A stretch of DNA of 64,000 bases from Robinsoniella peoriensis (GTDB lineage Bacteria > Bacillota > Clostridia > Lachnospirales > Lachnospiraceae): the NCBI RefSeq assembly GCF_000797495.1, contig NZ_JTGN01000006.1:305449-369448 (forward strand), in the 5' to 3' direction. The notes below the pieces were generated by a model. The model was given only the letters and a program-made list of their open reading frames with translations, searched no databases and had not been told where the DNA came from. Shown piece after piece: positions 48,370-56,501 of the stretch (the first letter of the stretch is position 1; every line of letters begins with the position of its first letter). The position numbers and the translations under genes are program-made.

Positions 48370-50556
48370 TTATCTATTCGCATTCCATAATTCATAATAT
48401 CTTCCATGATTTTTAATCAGTTGATTATGTACTCCAGATTCTATAATTTTCCCCTGATCCATCACATATATCTTATTGCATTTTTCGATTGTTGTAAGCC
48501 TATGTGAAATTATGATGCATGTCATTGATTTAAAATTATATATAGACTGTTGTACCAGTCGTTCTGTAATTCTATCCAAATTACATGTTGCTTCATCCAG
48601 AACTAAAACTTCAGGTTTTCTAAGTAAGGCTCGGGCTATTGCTAATCGTTGTCTTTGTCCTGATGAAAAATTACTACCGTTTTCATCCATTAAGGTATCA
48701 TATTTTAAAGGCAAATTATCAATAAAATCTTCTAACCTACAAATTTTACATATATTATCCCACTCTGCCTCTGTCACATTGCCTTCAGATGGTAAAAGAT
48801 TATTTCTAATAGAATCTGCAAAAAAAAATGTGTTTTGCGATATATATGATATTTTTTTTCGTATACTCAATGTTGAAATTTTTGACAAATCCTCGCCATC
48901 TATTGTTATTAAACCAGATTCTAAGTAATGAAATTTCATAAGCAATTTAATCAAAGTCGATTTTCCTGATCCACTTTCACCCACCAAGGCTACTTTTTCT
49001 CCAGTTTTTATATCTAAACTAATACTATTCAATATAAGGTTGTTAGTTCTGTAACCAAAAGATACTTCTTCTAATTTGATTATCGTATCAATTTTATCCT
49101 TTTGTATACCCTTTGTCAGATTTTCCTTTTCTAACATAAGGATATCGCCTAACCGTTCTGCTGCTACAACTGCTGATTGAAGGCCTGACTGCAAATTTAA
49201 TAGATTTTGCACAGGAGATAAGAAATAATTCATAAGCACACTATACGTTAATAAATCACCTAAAAATAACTTTCCCATTTTTACTTCTTGTATTCCTGCC
49301 CATAATATAATAATTATGCCAACTGAAGAAATAAATCCTGATAATGCTTCTTGATATGTATATAAATATCCACCATTTAGAATACTTTGAAACATTCTTT
49401 TTAACAATTTATTTGATTTATTTGAAATCTTCTCTTCCATTTGACATGATTTGATAGTCTCAATACCCTCTAGGATTTCTTTAAAGTAAGATATCGTACT
49501 GCTATTTTTCTGCATAATATCTCTATTTACATCTTTAATTTTTCCTTTAAATGCTAATAAAACCACTCCATAAACTGCGAGCATCAACCATGTTATTAAT
49601 AAGAGTTTAGAAGATATACTGTATAGTACAACTGTTCCTCCAACTAACATCATCACATCGAGCATTATTGTTATTGTCATTTCTGATAATGCTCTACGAA
49701 TATTAGTTGTATCATTGACTCGGGATAGGATTTCCCCCTTCTTTCTGGTTTCAAAAAAATTTAACGGCAGATATAATGTATGCTCATAGTATTTGTTCAT
49801 CAAGCTATAATCTATCTTATTTGAAAACTTTACTAATAACTTCCCTCTCATAATTTGAACTAGAAATCCTATAATATATAATCCAATTATTGCCAACATG
49901 ATAGTCTCAATTTGAAATGTTAATGAGAAAGATTTATACTCTAATTTGATTAACCCCTCATAAGGTGATGTCACATATCGAACAATTACAGAAAAGATAA
50001 AAGTACCAACAATACCAATAAATGAGATCAGCAATGATTCTAAAAATAGTTTTAATAATACACCTTTTTTTTCAAATATAATTTTCAAAACTATTTGCAA
50101 CATATAATTTTTTTCATTATTTTTTTCAAAATCTGAAGATGGAAAAAAATTAATAACATTACCAGACCAGCGTTCACAAAACTTTTTAATTGAATAAAAA
50201 TTTTTTCCTTCTCCGGGATCAAATATTGTTATTTTATTATCGTAAATTTTATTTACAACAACAAAATGTTGTAAACCATTATCCATTACCATATGTGCAA
50301 TAAATGGTGTATGAATATTACCAGTTTCTATTTCTTCTTTTAGTTCATTAAAGTTTCCTTTTAATGCTTCTGCATCTATCTTTATCTTATTAGCGCCAGA
50401 TATAATATCCGTTATAGAAGTTCCACGATTGTCAGTCATGGTAAGTTGTCTAAATCTTAGTAAAGGCGCCTTCCATCCGTAACAGGCACTTATCATAGCT
50501 AAACACGCAGCGCCGCAATCTTTTTCATCATGTTGCTTAATTAATTTTGTTTTCAT
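48370..50556 (-). CDS. Peptide ABC exporter with N-terminal C39 peptidase
   Basis: The 728-residue protein fuses three domains. The C39 double-glycine peptidase (about 1-140) has Cys14 in KDCGAAC, His in LQHFVVV and Asp in IFDPGEG, so the catalytic triad is complete. An exporter membrane domain (about 160-440) follows. The nucleotide-binding domain has Walker A GESGSGKSTL, signature FSSGQRQRLAIA and Walker B VLVLDEAT. Known family role: it removes double-glycine leaders and exports bacteriocins, pheromones or similar peptides. The 56-residue precursor gene is directly upstream on the same strand, 188 bp away. The region is notably A/T-rich compared with the salvage operon, hinting at acquisition. 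No HlyD-type accessory gene is next to it. Confidence 0.95.
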   Translation of the reverse strand: MKTKLIKQHDEKDCGAACLAMISACYGWKAPLLRFRQLTMTDNRGTSITDIISGANKIKIDAEALKGNFNELKEEIETGNIHTPFIAHMVMDNGLQHFVVVNKIYDNKITIFDPGEGKNFYSIKKFCERWSGNVINFFPSSDFEKNNEKNYMLQIVLKIIFEKKGVLLKLFLESLLISFIGIVGTFIFSVIVRYVTSPYEGLIKLEYKSFSLTFQIETIMLAIIGLYIIGFLVQIMRGKLLVKFSNKIDYSLMNKYYEHTLYLPLNFFETRKKGEILSRVNDTTNIRRALSEMTITIMLDVMMLVGGTVVLYSISSKLLLITWLMLAVYGVVLLAFKGKIKDVNRDIMQKNSSTISYFKEILEGIETIKSCQMEEKISNKSNKLLKRMFQSILNGGYLYTYQEALSGFISSVGIIIILWAGIQEVKMGKLFLGDLLTYSVLMNYFLSPVQNLLNLQSGLQSAVVAAERLGDILMLEKENLTKGIQKDKIDTIIKLEEVSFGYRTNNLILNSISLDIKTGEKVALVGESGSGKSTLIKLLMKFHYLESGLITIDGEDLSKISTLSIRKKISYISQNTFFFADSIRNNLLPSEGNVTEAEWDNICKICRLEDFIDNLPLKYDTLMDENGSNFSSGQRQRLAIARALLRKPEVLVLDEATCNLDRITERLVQQSIYNFKSMTCIIISHRLTTIEKCNKIYVMDQGKIIESGVHNQLIKNHGRYYELWNANR

Positions 50557-50663
50557 TCTTTTCCTTATTTTAAGTCCCTCAATTAATAATAGTTGTTATA
50601 ACTGTGTGTAACTATTTTTATTTTAATATATTTACTAAACTTATAAATTTCTTACTATAGACC

Positions 50664-50696
50664 AGTAAGCCTGCTTATAAACAAAGCAGACTTACT
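50664..50696 (-). promoter_or_regulatory. Hairpin between the precursor peptide and exporter genes
   Basis: AGTAAGTCTGCTT pairs with AAGCAGGCTTACT (13 bp with one pair that is G-U only in the minus-strand transcript) around a 7-nt loop. No U-tract follows. It could partly stop transcription or protect the 3' end of a short, abundant precursor mRNA, giving more peptide than exporter. Confidence 0.5.
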
Positions 50697-50744
50697 AAAA
50701 ATTCACTATCAATGAACCATATTTGAATTATTATTATTTGCTCT

Positions 50745-50915
50745 TTAATTAATTACTATACCAACTGCGCTATGTGTTGGAAATTTCTTATAATGAGTGA
50801 AAAGTGCATTACTATCATACAATACCATTCCCCACTTATGGCCACTTCCAAAACATTGATAAACTACTGTGCCACCTTGCACTAAATCTTTTTCTTCTTT
50901 TGTCAGTTTTCTCAT
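50745..50915 (-). CDS. Double-glycine leader precursor peptide (bacteriocin or pheromone candidate)
   Basis: The 56-codon ORF has an excellent ribosome binding site (GGAGG, 8 nt from ATG). It begins MRKLTKEEKDLVQGG, a typical leader with acidic residues, hydrophobic spacing and a GG cleavage site after residue 15. The 41-residue core starts TVVYQCFGSGHKWGMVLYDS and ends HSAVGIVIN. It has a single Cys (21), several His and aromatic residues, and a hydrophobic end. The C39 exporter gene follows on the same strand. No modification enzyme and no obvious immunity gene are adjacent. It is either an unmodified class II-like bacteriocin, a signalling peptide, or a peptide that dimerises through its one Cys. 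I do not recognise the core sequence. Confidence 0.8.
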   Translation of the reverse strand: MRKLTKEEKDLVQGGTVVYQCFGSGHKWGMVLYDSNALFTHYKKFPTHSAVGIVIN

Positions 50916-50994
50916 TTCTTATACCTCCATTCATTATATTTTTAAACACACTTTACTTTTTTACCATAAAAACTTGTAAATTGTATTTGAAAAT

Positions 50995-51003
50995 ATTATA
51001 ACA
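50995..51003 (-). promoter_or_regulatory. Extended -10 promoter element of the precursor peptide gene
   Basis: On the minus strand TGTTATAAT forms an extended -10 about 80 nt before the peptide ATG. No good -35 is found at normal spacing; the TG extension may compensate. Confidence 0.45.
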
Positions 51004-51216
51004 TTGAAAATATAATATTTATCATATTTGTATTAAAAGGTGTAATTAATGTCATGAAATACTCAAATCCTAATTCAAATTCAATATAAAATGATTAATA
51101 GACTATTTTTCAACATAAACCGCTTTGGGTGAAATCCTGAAAGTAACTAACACGCATTAATTCATATTTCAATAAAAAGGTATTAATGAATGAATTTATA
51201 ATGTAGCATAAAAAGA

Positions 51217-51256
51217 GAGGCTACAAAATAACCCATTAGTGTTATTTTACAGCCTC
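51217..51256 (-). terminator. Terminator of the racemase gene
   Basis: On the minus strand GAGGCTGTAAAATAAC pairs with GTTATTTTGTAGCCTC. Two mismatches seen in plus-strand DNA become G-U pairs in this transcript, giving a 16-bp stem with an 8-nt loop, followed by TCTTTTTATG. It lies 18 nt after the stop codon. Confidence 0.85.
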
Positions 51257-51274
51257 CTCCTCCTATCAAATCCC

Positions 51275-51979
51275 CTATATCAAAACCCGCTCCTCCATCG
51301 CCAGCATCGCCGCCTGCTTCGCATGTATATAAGTGGTATCAAACACGGGAATCTCCGTGTCTTCCTGGTTTACCAACAACCCGATCTCCGTACATCCAAG
51401 AATAATGCCCTGGGCACCTTTTTTCATCAGTCCGTCAATAATTCTCAAAAATTCATTTTTGGACTTCTCCGAAATAATGCCCTGGCATAACTCCTGGTAA
51501 ATTACGGAATTAACTATTTCCATATCCTGTTTATCGGGAACGATTACATCTACCTGCTTTGATTTCAGATTCTCTTTGTAAAAGTCCTGCTGCATGGTAT
51601 ACTTTGTTCCCAATAGTCCTACCTTGTCAATTCCCTGCCTTCTCAATTCCACCCCGGCAGCTTTTGCAATGTGAAGAATCGGTATTTCAATTTCCTTCTC
51701 TATCTGGGGTACCACTTTATGCATTGTATTCGTACAGATAATAATAAAATCAGCACCTGCTTTTTCAAGGTTTTTTGCTGCTTCTGCCAGGATATTACCG
51801 CTTTTTTCCCATTCTCCGTTAGCCTGGCATTCTTCAATTTCCTGAAAATCAACACTGTATAATAAACATTTGGCAGAATGAAGACCTCCCAATTTATCTT
51901 TCACCACTCTATTTAGGATCTGATAATAAGTAACCGTGCTCTCCCAACTCATGCCTCCAATTAAACCAATTGTTTTCAT
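51275..51979 (-). CDS. Aspartate/glutamate racemase family protein
   Basis: The 234-residue protein begins MKTIGLIGGMSWESTVTYYQ, the family start. It has the two catalytic cysteines in CTNTMHKV (about 83) and GCTEIGLL (about 196), so it should be an active PLP-independent racemase. Known roles are making D-Asp or D-Glu, or broad racemisation (YgeA type); D-Glu would serve peptidoglycan. It is monocistronic, with a consensus promoter and a strong terminator, and has an AGGAGGAA ribosome binding site. Its place beside the peptidoglycan salvage genes is suggestive, but the substrate cannot be told from sequence. Confidence 0.9.
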   Translation of the reverse strand: MKTIGLIGGMSWESTVTYYQILNRVVKDKLGGLHSAKCLLYSVDFQEIEECQANGEWEKSGNILAEAAKNLEKAGADFIIICTNTMHKVVPQIEKEIEIPILHIAKAAGVELRRQGIDKVGLLGTKYTMQQDFYKENLKSKQVDVIVPDKQDMEIVNSVIYQELCQGIISEKSKNEFLRIIDGLMKKGAQGIILGCTEIGLLVNQEDTEIPVFDTTYIHAKQAAMLAMEERVLI

Positions 51980-52307
51980 TATTAAAATTCCTCCTATTAA
52001 TCAGGCTTTTTGCAGCCCTTTTCCTGTTCTCTTTATTGATGAACTGTAAATAAAGAAAACATCTCCATTTCTTTTTGCAAATACGATATTACATCAAATT
52101 TACAATAAAAAGTATAACTTTTTATGAAACCTGTGTCAATGCACACCAGGATAAATAATTGTAATTACGCAAAAGAAACAAAACATTAATAGAAGAAAGA
52201 TATTCCTTGCAGTCTGATAAATTCCTACCATATTTATTTTAAATATAGAACACAATAAACCGGCGTCATATACTTCAAATTTCAACCCCGTCTTCTTCTC
52301 CCTCATG
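51980..52307. other. Intergenic region upstream of the racemase gene
   Basis: The 328 bp carry the racemase promoter and its leader of about 125 nt, which holds a small GGGCT/AAGCC hairpin just before the ribosome binding site. The right-hand 160 bp, after the end of the GH3 gene, show no recognisable signal. Confidence 0.6.
52111..52139 (-). promoter_or_regulatory. Consensus sigma-A promoter of the racemase gene
   Basis: TTGACA (52134-52139) and TATACT (52111-52116) are separated by exactly 17 nt on the minus strand. Transcription would start near 52104. This is the best promoter in the window. Confidence 0.8.
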
Positions 52308-54074
52308 TCAGATCAGAATTTTACCTGTCTGAACAAGAAGTTCGCTAAATGCCTGCAGAGCCCTTTCACTATACTCATATAGCGCTGCCCGAAAAATACT
52401 TTTCGGCATTTGCTCCAGATCATAAGGATTTCTAAGGGCTGCCACTGCCATAGGCTTTCCCATCTTTTCCAGATTAGCCGCCAGTTTGGTTACCAATTCG
52501 ACCTGTCCTGGATTCATATGCGCATTTAAAGTGCCCACTGCTATTGCACTGCACCATTTAGTTTTGTTTAAAATAAGGTCAATTTCATCCATGTTTGGAT
52601 TCAACGACATAAAAACTGCATCTCCACCAAATTTTTCTTTAAGATAGGATGAAAAAGAGAAACTCTTGTCTTCATCATTTTGCACCAGTGATGTCCTTGC
52701 CGGATATGGTCCGATCCACAATGGCCTCTGTCCGACTTCCATTTTATCCATTCCTTCTGGCTTATAGAGATCAATGCATTCTCTGTAAAATCCGTCCATA
52801 AATGTTTTCTGTTCAACTGTCCCCACAAGATTTAAATCTACTGGCTGACCTGAGTCACTAAGAACATGTTTGGATTTCTTCGGCTGACCTGAGTCACTAA
52901 GAACATATTTGGATTTCTTCGGCTGATCTGAGTCGCTAATAACATATTTGGATTTCTTCGGCTGATCTGAGTTAATATCAACCTGTGCAGTATGATTATT
53001 TTTAATTTGGGTATCATATTTTTTTTCACAAAATTTTCCCGCATATAGTGCCTTATATTTCAAAACCCGCCGCAGCGCTTCTTCTATTCTGCTCATTTCA
53101 ATTCTTCCATCTTCTATTGCTTTTTTGATTTCCTGTATGGATTCATGGACTACTGATGCAGTATGGGATATAAAGATTAAGTCTGCTCCTGCCCGCAGGG
53201 CTTCTACTACGCCAGCCGGTGTCCCATAATACTTCCTGATAGCGTCCATTTCCATACAATCGGTAATGACCAGTCCTTTAAACTGCAATTGATCCCGGAG
53301 CAAACCTGTTATGACTTTTTTAGACATGGTACATGGGATTTTTTCAGGTTCAAACGCCGGCAGAAGCATATGTGCAATCGTTATCGCAGGGATGCCTTCG
53401 GCGATAGCATTTTGAAAGGGCAACAGTTCTTCCCTCTCCAACTGCTCCCTGCTCTTATCTACAGAAGGTAATCCCAGATGAGAATCTACATCGGTATCCC
53501 CATGTCCCGGAAAATGCTTTCCGGTGCATAGAATTCCGGCATCCAGATATCCACGTACTGCCTGTACTGCACATTTGCTGACTAAAACAGGCTCATTTCC
53601 AAAACTTCTGACTCCAATTACTGGATTTCGTGGATTGCTGTTTACATCCAGTACCGGAGCCAGATTGAAGTTGATACCAAGTGCTTTTAATTCTGCTCCA
53701 ACAATTTTAGATCCCTCATAAATGCTGTTCCCTTCCCTGGAATGAAATTTAAGGCGCTCTCCGAACCTCCCCTGTGCCATTGCAGAGGGAAGCACAGCCA
53801 TATCCACAGGCAGCCTGGATACCACGCCTCCTTCTTCATCAACGGTAAGAAAGGGCAGAACTCCGGTTTCCTCCAGGATAAATTCCTGCAACTGCCTGCA
53901 CAGACTGGCAGCCTGTTCCTTACTCTTTATGTTGTAAGAGAAAAAAATAACATTTCCCACCTTATCCTTTTTTACCAGATCCAGGAATCCTTTATCGGGT
54001 TTACTGCCAGGAAACCCGGTAACGATTAACTGTCCTATTTTTTGATCTAAATTATTTATTTTTTCTAAATACAT
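52308..54074 (-). CDS. nagZ: NagZ-type beta-N-acetylglucosaminidase (GH3), two-domain Gram-positive form
   Basis: The 588-residue protein has no signal peptide, so it is probably cytoplasmic. The GH3 barrel (about 1-345) shows KHFPGHGDTDVDSHLGLP near residue 186 (the His/Asp catalytic dyad of NagZ) and the nucleophile Asp in VITDCMEMDA near 269. A linker (about 366-410) is built from 13-residue repeats and leads to a second alpha/beta domain (about 430-588), as in Bacillus NagZ. Known role: removes terminal GlcNAc from muropeptides or GlcNAc-MurNAc. The NamZ-type gene on the far side of the repeat region fits a shared pathway. The start ATG follows CAAGGAGAC. Confidence 0.92.
   Translation of the reverse strand: MYLEKINNLDQKIGQLIVTGFPGSKPDKGFLDLVKKDKVGNVIFFSYNIKSKEQAASLCRQLQEFILEETGVLPFLTVDEEGGVVSRLPVDMAVLPSAMAQGRFGERLKFHSREGNSIYEGSKIVGAELKALGINFNLAPVLDVNSNPRNPVIGVRSFGNEPVLVSKCAVQAVRGYLDAGILCTGKHFPGHGDTDVDSHLGLPSVDKSREQLEREELLPFQNAIAEGIPAITIAHMLLPAFEPEKIPCTMSKKVITGLLRDQLQFKGLVITDCMEMDAIRKYYGTPAGVVEALRAGADLIFISHTASVVHESIQEIKKAIEDGRIEMSRIEEALRRVLKYKALYAGKFCEKKYDTQIKNNHTAQVDINSDQPKKSKYVISDSDQPKKSKYVLSDSGQPKKSKHVLSDSGQPVDLNLVGTVEQKTFMDGFYRECIDLYKPEGMDKMEVGQRPLWIGPYPARTSLVQNDEDKSFSFSSYLKEKFGGDAVFMSLNPNMDEIDLILNKTKWCSAIAVGTLNAHMNPGQVELVTKLAANLEKMGKPMAVAALRNPYDLEQMPKSIFRAALYEYSERALQAFSELLVQTGKILI
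52842..52980 (-). repeat. 39-bp in-frame tandem repeat in the nagZ linker
   Basis: The phrase CGGCTGA recurs at 52881, 52920 and 52959, a 39-bp period, with a partial unit on each side. The encoded unit is SDSDQPKKSKYVI with minor changes. Identity between units is high, so copy number is probably variable between strains. It lengthens the linker without touching either domain. Confidence 0.92.
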
Positions 54075-54168
54075 CTTGGTCTCCTTGTATTTCCCATTAA
54101 TCCATAAACCAGAAAGTTTATGAAATAGAGTGAACGTTTTATGGGGTTCGATTAAATGACTTATATTT

Positions 54169-54528
54169 GGGTTTCGCTGAGTAAATTACGCTTTGTAGAT
54201 GGAGGTAGTGTACGGAAAGAGAAGGGGGCGGACCAGGACATTGGTTTGGAAGGCTTACCGCAGAACTGGCATTTTCTAACCTTTCCGAAGCGCTTTTTGG
54301 CGGCACGCGGGCATTCGCTCCTAAATCCTGATGCATTTCGCAGCTCAGTGCCCGCTTAGTATCCGATGGGAGCCAGTCGAATACTATCCGCCAAAAAACA
54401 CTCCGGCAAGGTAAGTAAATGCTCAGCTCTGCTATACGCCTTCCAAACCAATATCCTGGTCCACCCCCTTCTCTTTCCGAGATAGCATTCGTTGATACAA
54501 AGCTGGTTTTCTCAGCGTGGTGGAACCC
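54169..54528 (+). ncRNA. Candidate structured element, left copy
   Basis: The copy folds on itself along its full length. The outer stem pairs GGGTTTCGCTGAG (54169-54181) with CTCAGCG...GGAACCC (54511-54528). A 41-bp stem pairs 54214-54254 with 54438-54478. A stem with GGCATTT pairs with AAATGCTC. TTTTTGGCGG (54294-54303) pairs with CCGCCAAAAA (54388-54397). Inside are two hairpins: 54307-54355 with apical CCTGATGC, and 54358-54385. The strand is uncertain because the element is palindromic; the orientation is set so that both copies read alike. It may be an RNA or a DNA cruciform element. Confidence 0.4.
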
Positions 54529-54871
54529 TGGGGTTGTGACATGCTGGATGCTATTGGCGTAAAGCTAATGATGTCAAGCAACTGATCTTGAGAACGGGAT
54601 TTGTTTTCTTTCTGCGATCAGAAAAAGAAGTAGACTTTCATCTTCTTTTGTGCATAAACAGCCATAAACATACTGAGTTCTATCCAATAAAGAATAAGAC
54701 AGTTTTAGCCTCAGGGCATCTATCATGCCGAAAGCGAGTAGCATAAAGCAACTGAACTTATCACAGTGATTAGTTTCTTCATTCCAGAAAAAGTAGCAAA
54801 CTTTCATCTTTTTTACGCATAAACAGCCGAAACATACTACGCTGCATCCAATAAAGAACAGCCAGCCACAG

Positions 54872-55233
54872 CCAAGGGGTTCCAACCTGCTGAGAAATCC
54901 AGCTTTGTGGCGGTAACATGAATCTCGGAAAGATGGGTGTGGGAAACTGATATGGGCGGAGGAAGCGTAGAGCAGAGCTGCGTATTTACTTAGCTTCCCG
55001 GAGTGCTTTTTGGCGGATAGTATTCGACTGGCTCCCATCGGATACTAAGCGGGTACTGAACCGAGAAATGCATCAGGATTTCTCGGTGAATACCCGCGTG
55101 CCGCCAAAAAGCGCTTCGGAAAGGTTAGAAAATACCAGTTCTGCGGCCAGCTGACGGAGCCCATGCCAGTTTCCCACACCCATCTTTTCGTACACTACCT
55201 ACATCTACAAAGCGTCTTTAATCAGCAAAACCC
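54872..55233 (-). ncRNA. Candidate structured element, right copy
   Basis: This is the inverted homologue of the left copy, with the same order of stems. The long stem pairs 54926-54957 with 55159-55190 but has a wholly different sequence from its left counterpart, so pairing is kept while sequence is not. The inner hairpin 55049-55097 has the same 49-nt size, the same apical CCTGATGC, and GCGGGTA/TACCCGC where the left copy has GCGGGCA/TGCCCGC. TGCTGA/TCAGCA replaces CGCTGAG/CTCAGCG in the outer stem. Such compensatory changes support selection on structure. Confidence 0.4.
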
Positions 55234-55327
55234 AAATCTAATGCACTTAATAAAACATTACAAAACGTTCGCTGTAGTACTAAAGAATTGTCTGAAAATT
55301 GCTTTCTAAGGCTTCCCTTTTGATCAT

Positions 55328-56467
55328 TCAATACCTGTGGAATTGAGATTTCCTCTTATAAAATGCACTGCTTTCTCTGGCAATTCCCAAGAGCAGTTCC
55401 TCTGCCCGCAGCCCCTCTTCCAGTATTTTTCCATTGCCAAAGAGTAACTCTATCATGCTTCTTGTTCCATCCTGATAAGGTGGCAGAAAGGTAAATTCCC
55501 CCGGATAGCTGTCCCGGAAAGCAAACAATAATTCCAGACCGGTTTCCACAGGACAGAATGCATTTCTATCTGTAATGTGTATATGGACTCCTTCACATGC
55601 CGTTCCCTGATGCTTTGAACTAAAAGGTGTGAAATACGCCGGCGAAAATATGGTCCCCGGCAGTTTTTTCATATTCATATACTTCGCTATCTTATATCCG
55701 TCGGCAAAAGGAGCTCCGATCATTTCAAAAGGTGCAGATGTCCCCCTGCCTTCTGAGAGATTAGTCCCTTCAAATAAACAGGTCCCGGGATATAAAAGTG
55801 CCGTGTCGAACCTGGGTATTCCAAGGCTTGGCATCACCCATACGCCGTCTGTATCCGGGTACATCCAGTTCCTCTTCCAGCCTTGTACCGGGAGTACTTT
55901 CAGTGGAAAATGATACCCCTGTTCGTGATATATCATATCAGCCAGCTCTCCTATCGTCAGTCCATACCGCATACAAAGTGAATAGGCACCTACAAAGCTC
56001 TCATAACCATCCTGAAGCATAGTCCCCTCCGCTTTGTCACCAAGGGGATTGATACGGTCCAGAATGATCAATTCCTTCTGGTATCTCTCACATTCCTGCA
56101 TAGCATAATACATCGTTGAAATAAAAGTATAATATCTCACACCCAGGTCCTGAATATCATAGACCAGTGTATCCACCGGCTCCAGCATATCCCTGGTGAA
56201 CCGCTTTGAATCTTTCCGATATAAACTATAAACCTGAATCTTTGTATATGGATCCACATAGGCATCCACATCACCTCCTGCATCCACATTTCCACGGACG
56301 CCATGTTCCGGGCTGTAAAGCGCTGACAGCATAAATTTGTCACGTAAAATATCAATCGTGGATACCAGCCTTTTATCAACACCGGAAACCGAAGTAATCA
56401 GCCCAAGCTTTTTACCGTTAAACCACCACTTGTAATCATCAATACAATCTATACCATTTCGAATCAT
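55328..56467 (-). CDS. namZ: NamZ-type exo-beta-N-acetylmuramidase (DUF1343/GH171)
   Basis: The 379-residue protein has the DUF1343 layout. The N-terminal Rossmann-like half has the SPEHGVRG phrase (about 53-60), DTLVYDIQDLGVRYYTF (about 95-111) and DRINPLG. The C-terminal half has LFEGTNLSEGRGTSAPFE and GVHIHITDR. In Bacillus subtilis NamZ removes MurNAc from the non-reducing end of peptidoglycan chains and is secreted. This protein shows no signal peptide and starts directly with MIRNGIDCI, so it probably acts inside the cell on imported fragments such as MurNAc-GlcNAc. It is the last gene of the salvage operon, 34 bp after the PIG-L gene. Confidence 0.9.
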   Translation of the reverse strand: MIRNGIDCIDDYKWWFNGKKLGLITSVSGVDKRLVSTIDILRDKFMLSALYSPEHGVRGNVDAGGDVDAYVDPYTKIQVYSLYRKDSKRFTRDMLEPVDTLVYDIQDLGVRYYTFISTMYYAMQECERYQKELIILDRINPLGDKAEGTMLQDGYESFVGAYSLCMRYGLTIGELADMIYHEQGYHFPLKVLPVQGWKRNWMYPDTDGVWVMPSLGIPRFDTALLYPGTCLFEGTNLSEGRGTSAPFEMIGAPFADGYKIAKYMNMKKLPGTIFSPAYFTPFSSKHQGTACEGVHIHITDRNAFCPVETGLELLFAFRDSYPGEFTFLPPYQDGTRSMIELLFGNGKILEEGLRAEELLLGIARESSAFYKRKSQFHRY

Positions 56468-56501
56468 TTCCTACCATCCTCCCATCAAATAAACCCTTCC
56501 C

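Larger units (their letters stand above)
50916..51274. other. Intergenic region upstream of the precursor peptide gene
   Basis: These 359 bp are A/T-rich. They hold the peptide gene promoter region at the left, about 200 bp with no signal I can name, and the racemase terminator at the right end. A short plus-strand hydrophobic ORF antisense to the precursor is regarded as chance. Confidence 0.6.
54132..55270. repeat. 1.1-kb gene-free inverted duplication with 406-bp arms
   Basis: The arms 54132-54538 and about 54865-55270 are diverged inverted copies, with blocks of high identity such as the CGCTTTTTGGCGGCACGCGG region and GGATACTAAGCGGGT. The outer ends share AACGTTTT/AAAACGTT. The 326-bp spacer holds a direct repeat of about 84 bp at 54619-54702 and 54785-54866 (CAGAAAAAG to CCAATAAAGAA). 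No transposase gene or clear target duplication is seen. The longest ORF here is a by-product of the repeat. Confidence 0.9.

Noticed and set aside
50804..51001. A 65-codon plus-strand hydrophobic ORF opposite the precursor peptide gene, considered as an immunity protein
   Set aside because: It is antisense to the precursor and its promoter region, lacks a ribosome binding site, and its hydrophobicity follows from A/T-rich DNA read in this frame.
54574..55038. A 154-codon minus-strand ORF in the inverted-repeat region
   Set aside because: It spans the direct repeat and part of the right arm, has a Cys/Phe/Leu-rich composition unlike real proteins here, no ribosome binding site and internal duplication that follows the DNA repeat. 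It is best explained as a by-product of the element.
54132..55270. Insertion sequence with terminal inverted repeats
   Set aside because: No transposase frame or fragment lies between the arms, and the similarity extends over whole arms of 406 bp instead of short termini. A non-autonomous element remains possible.
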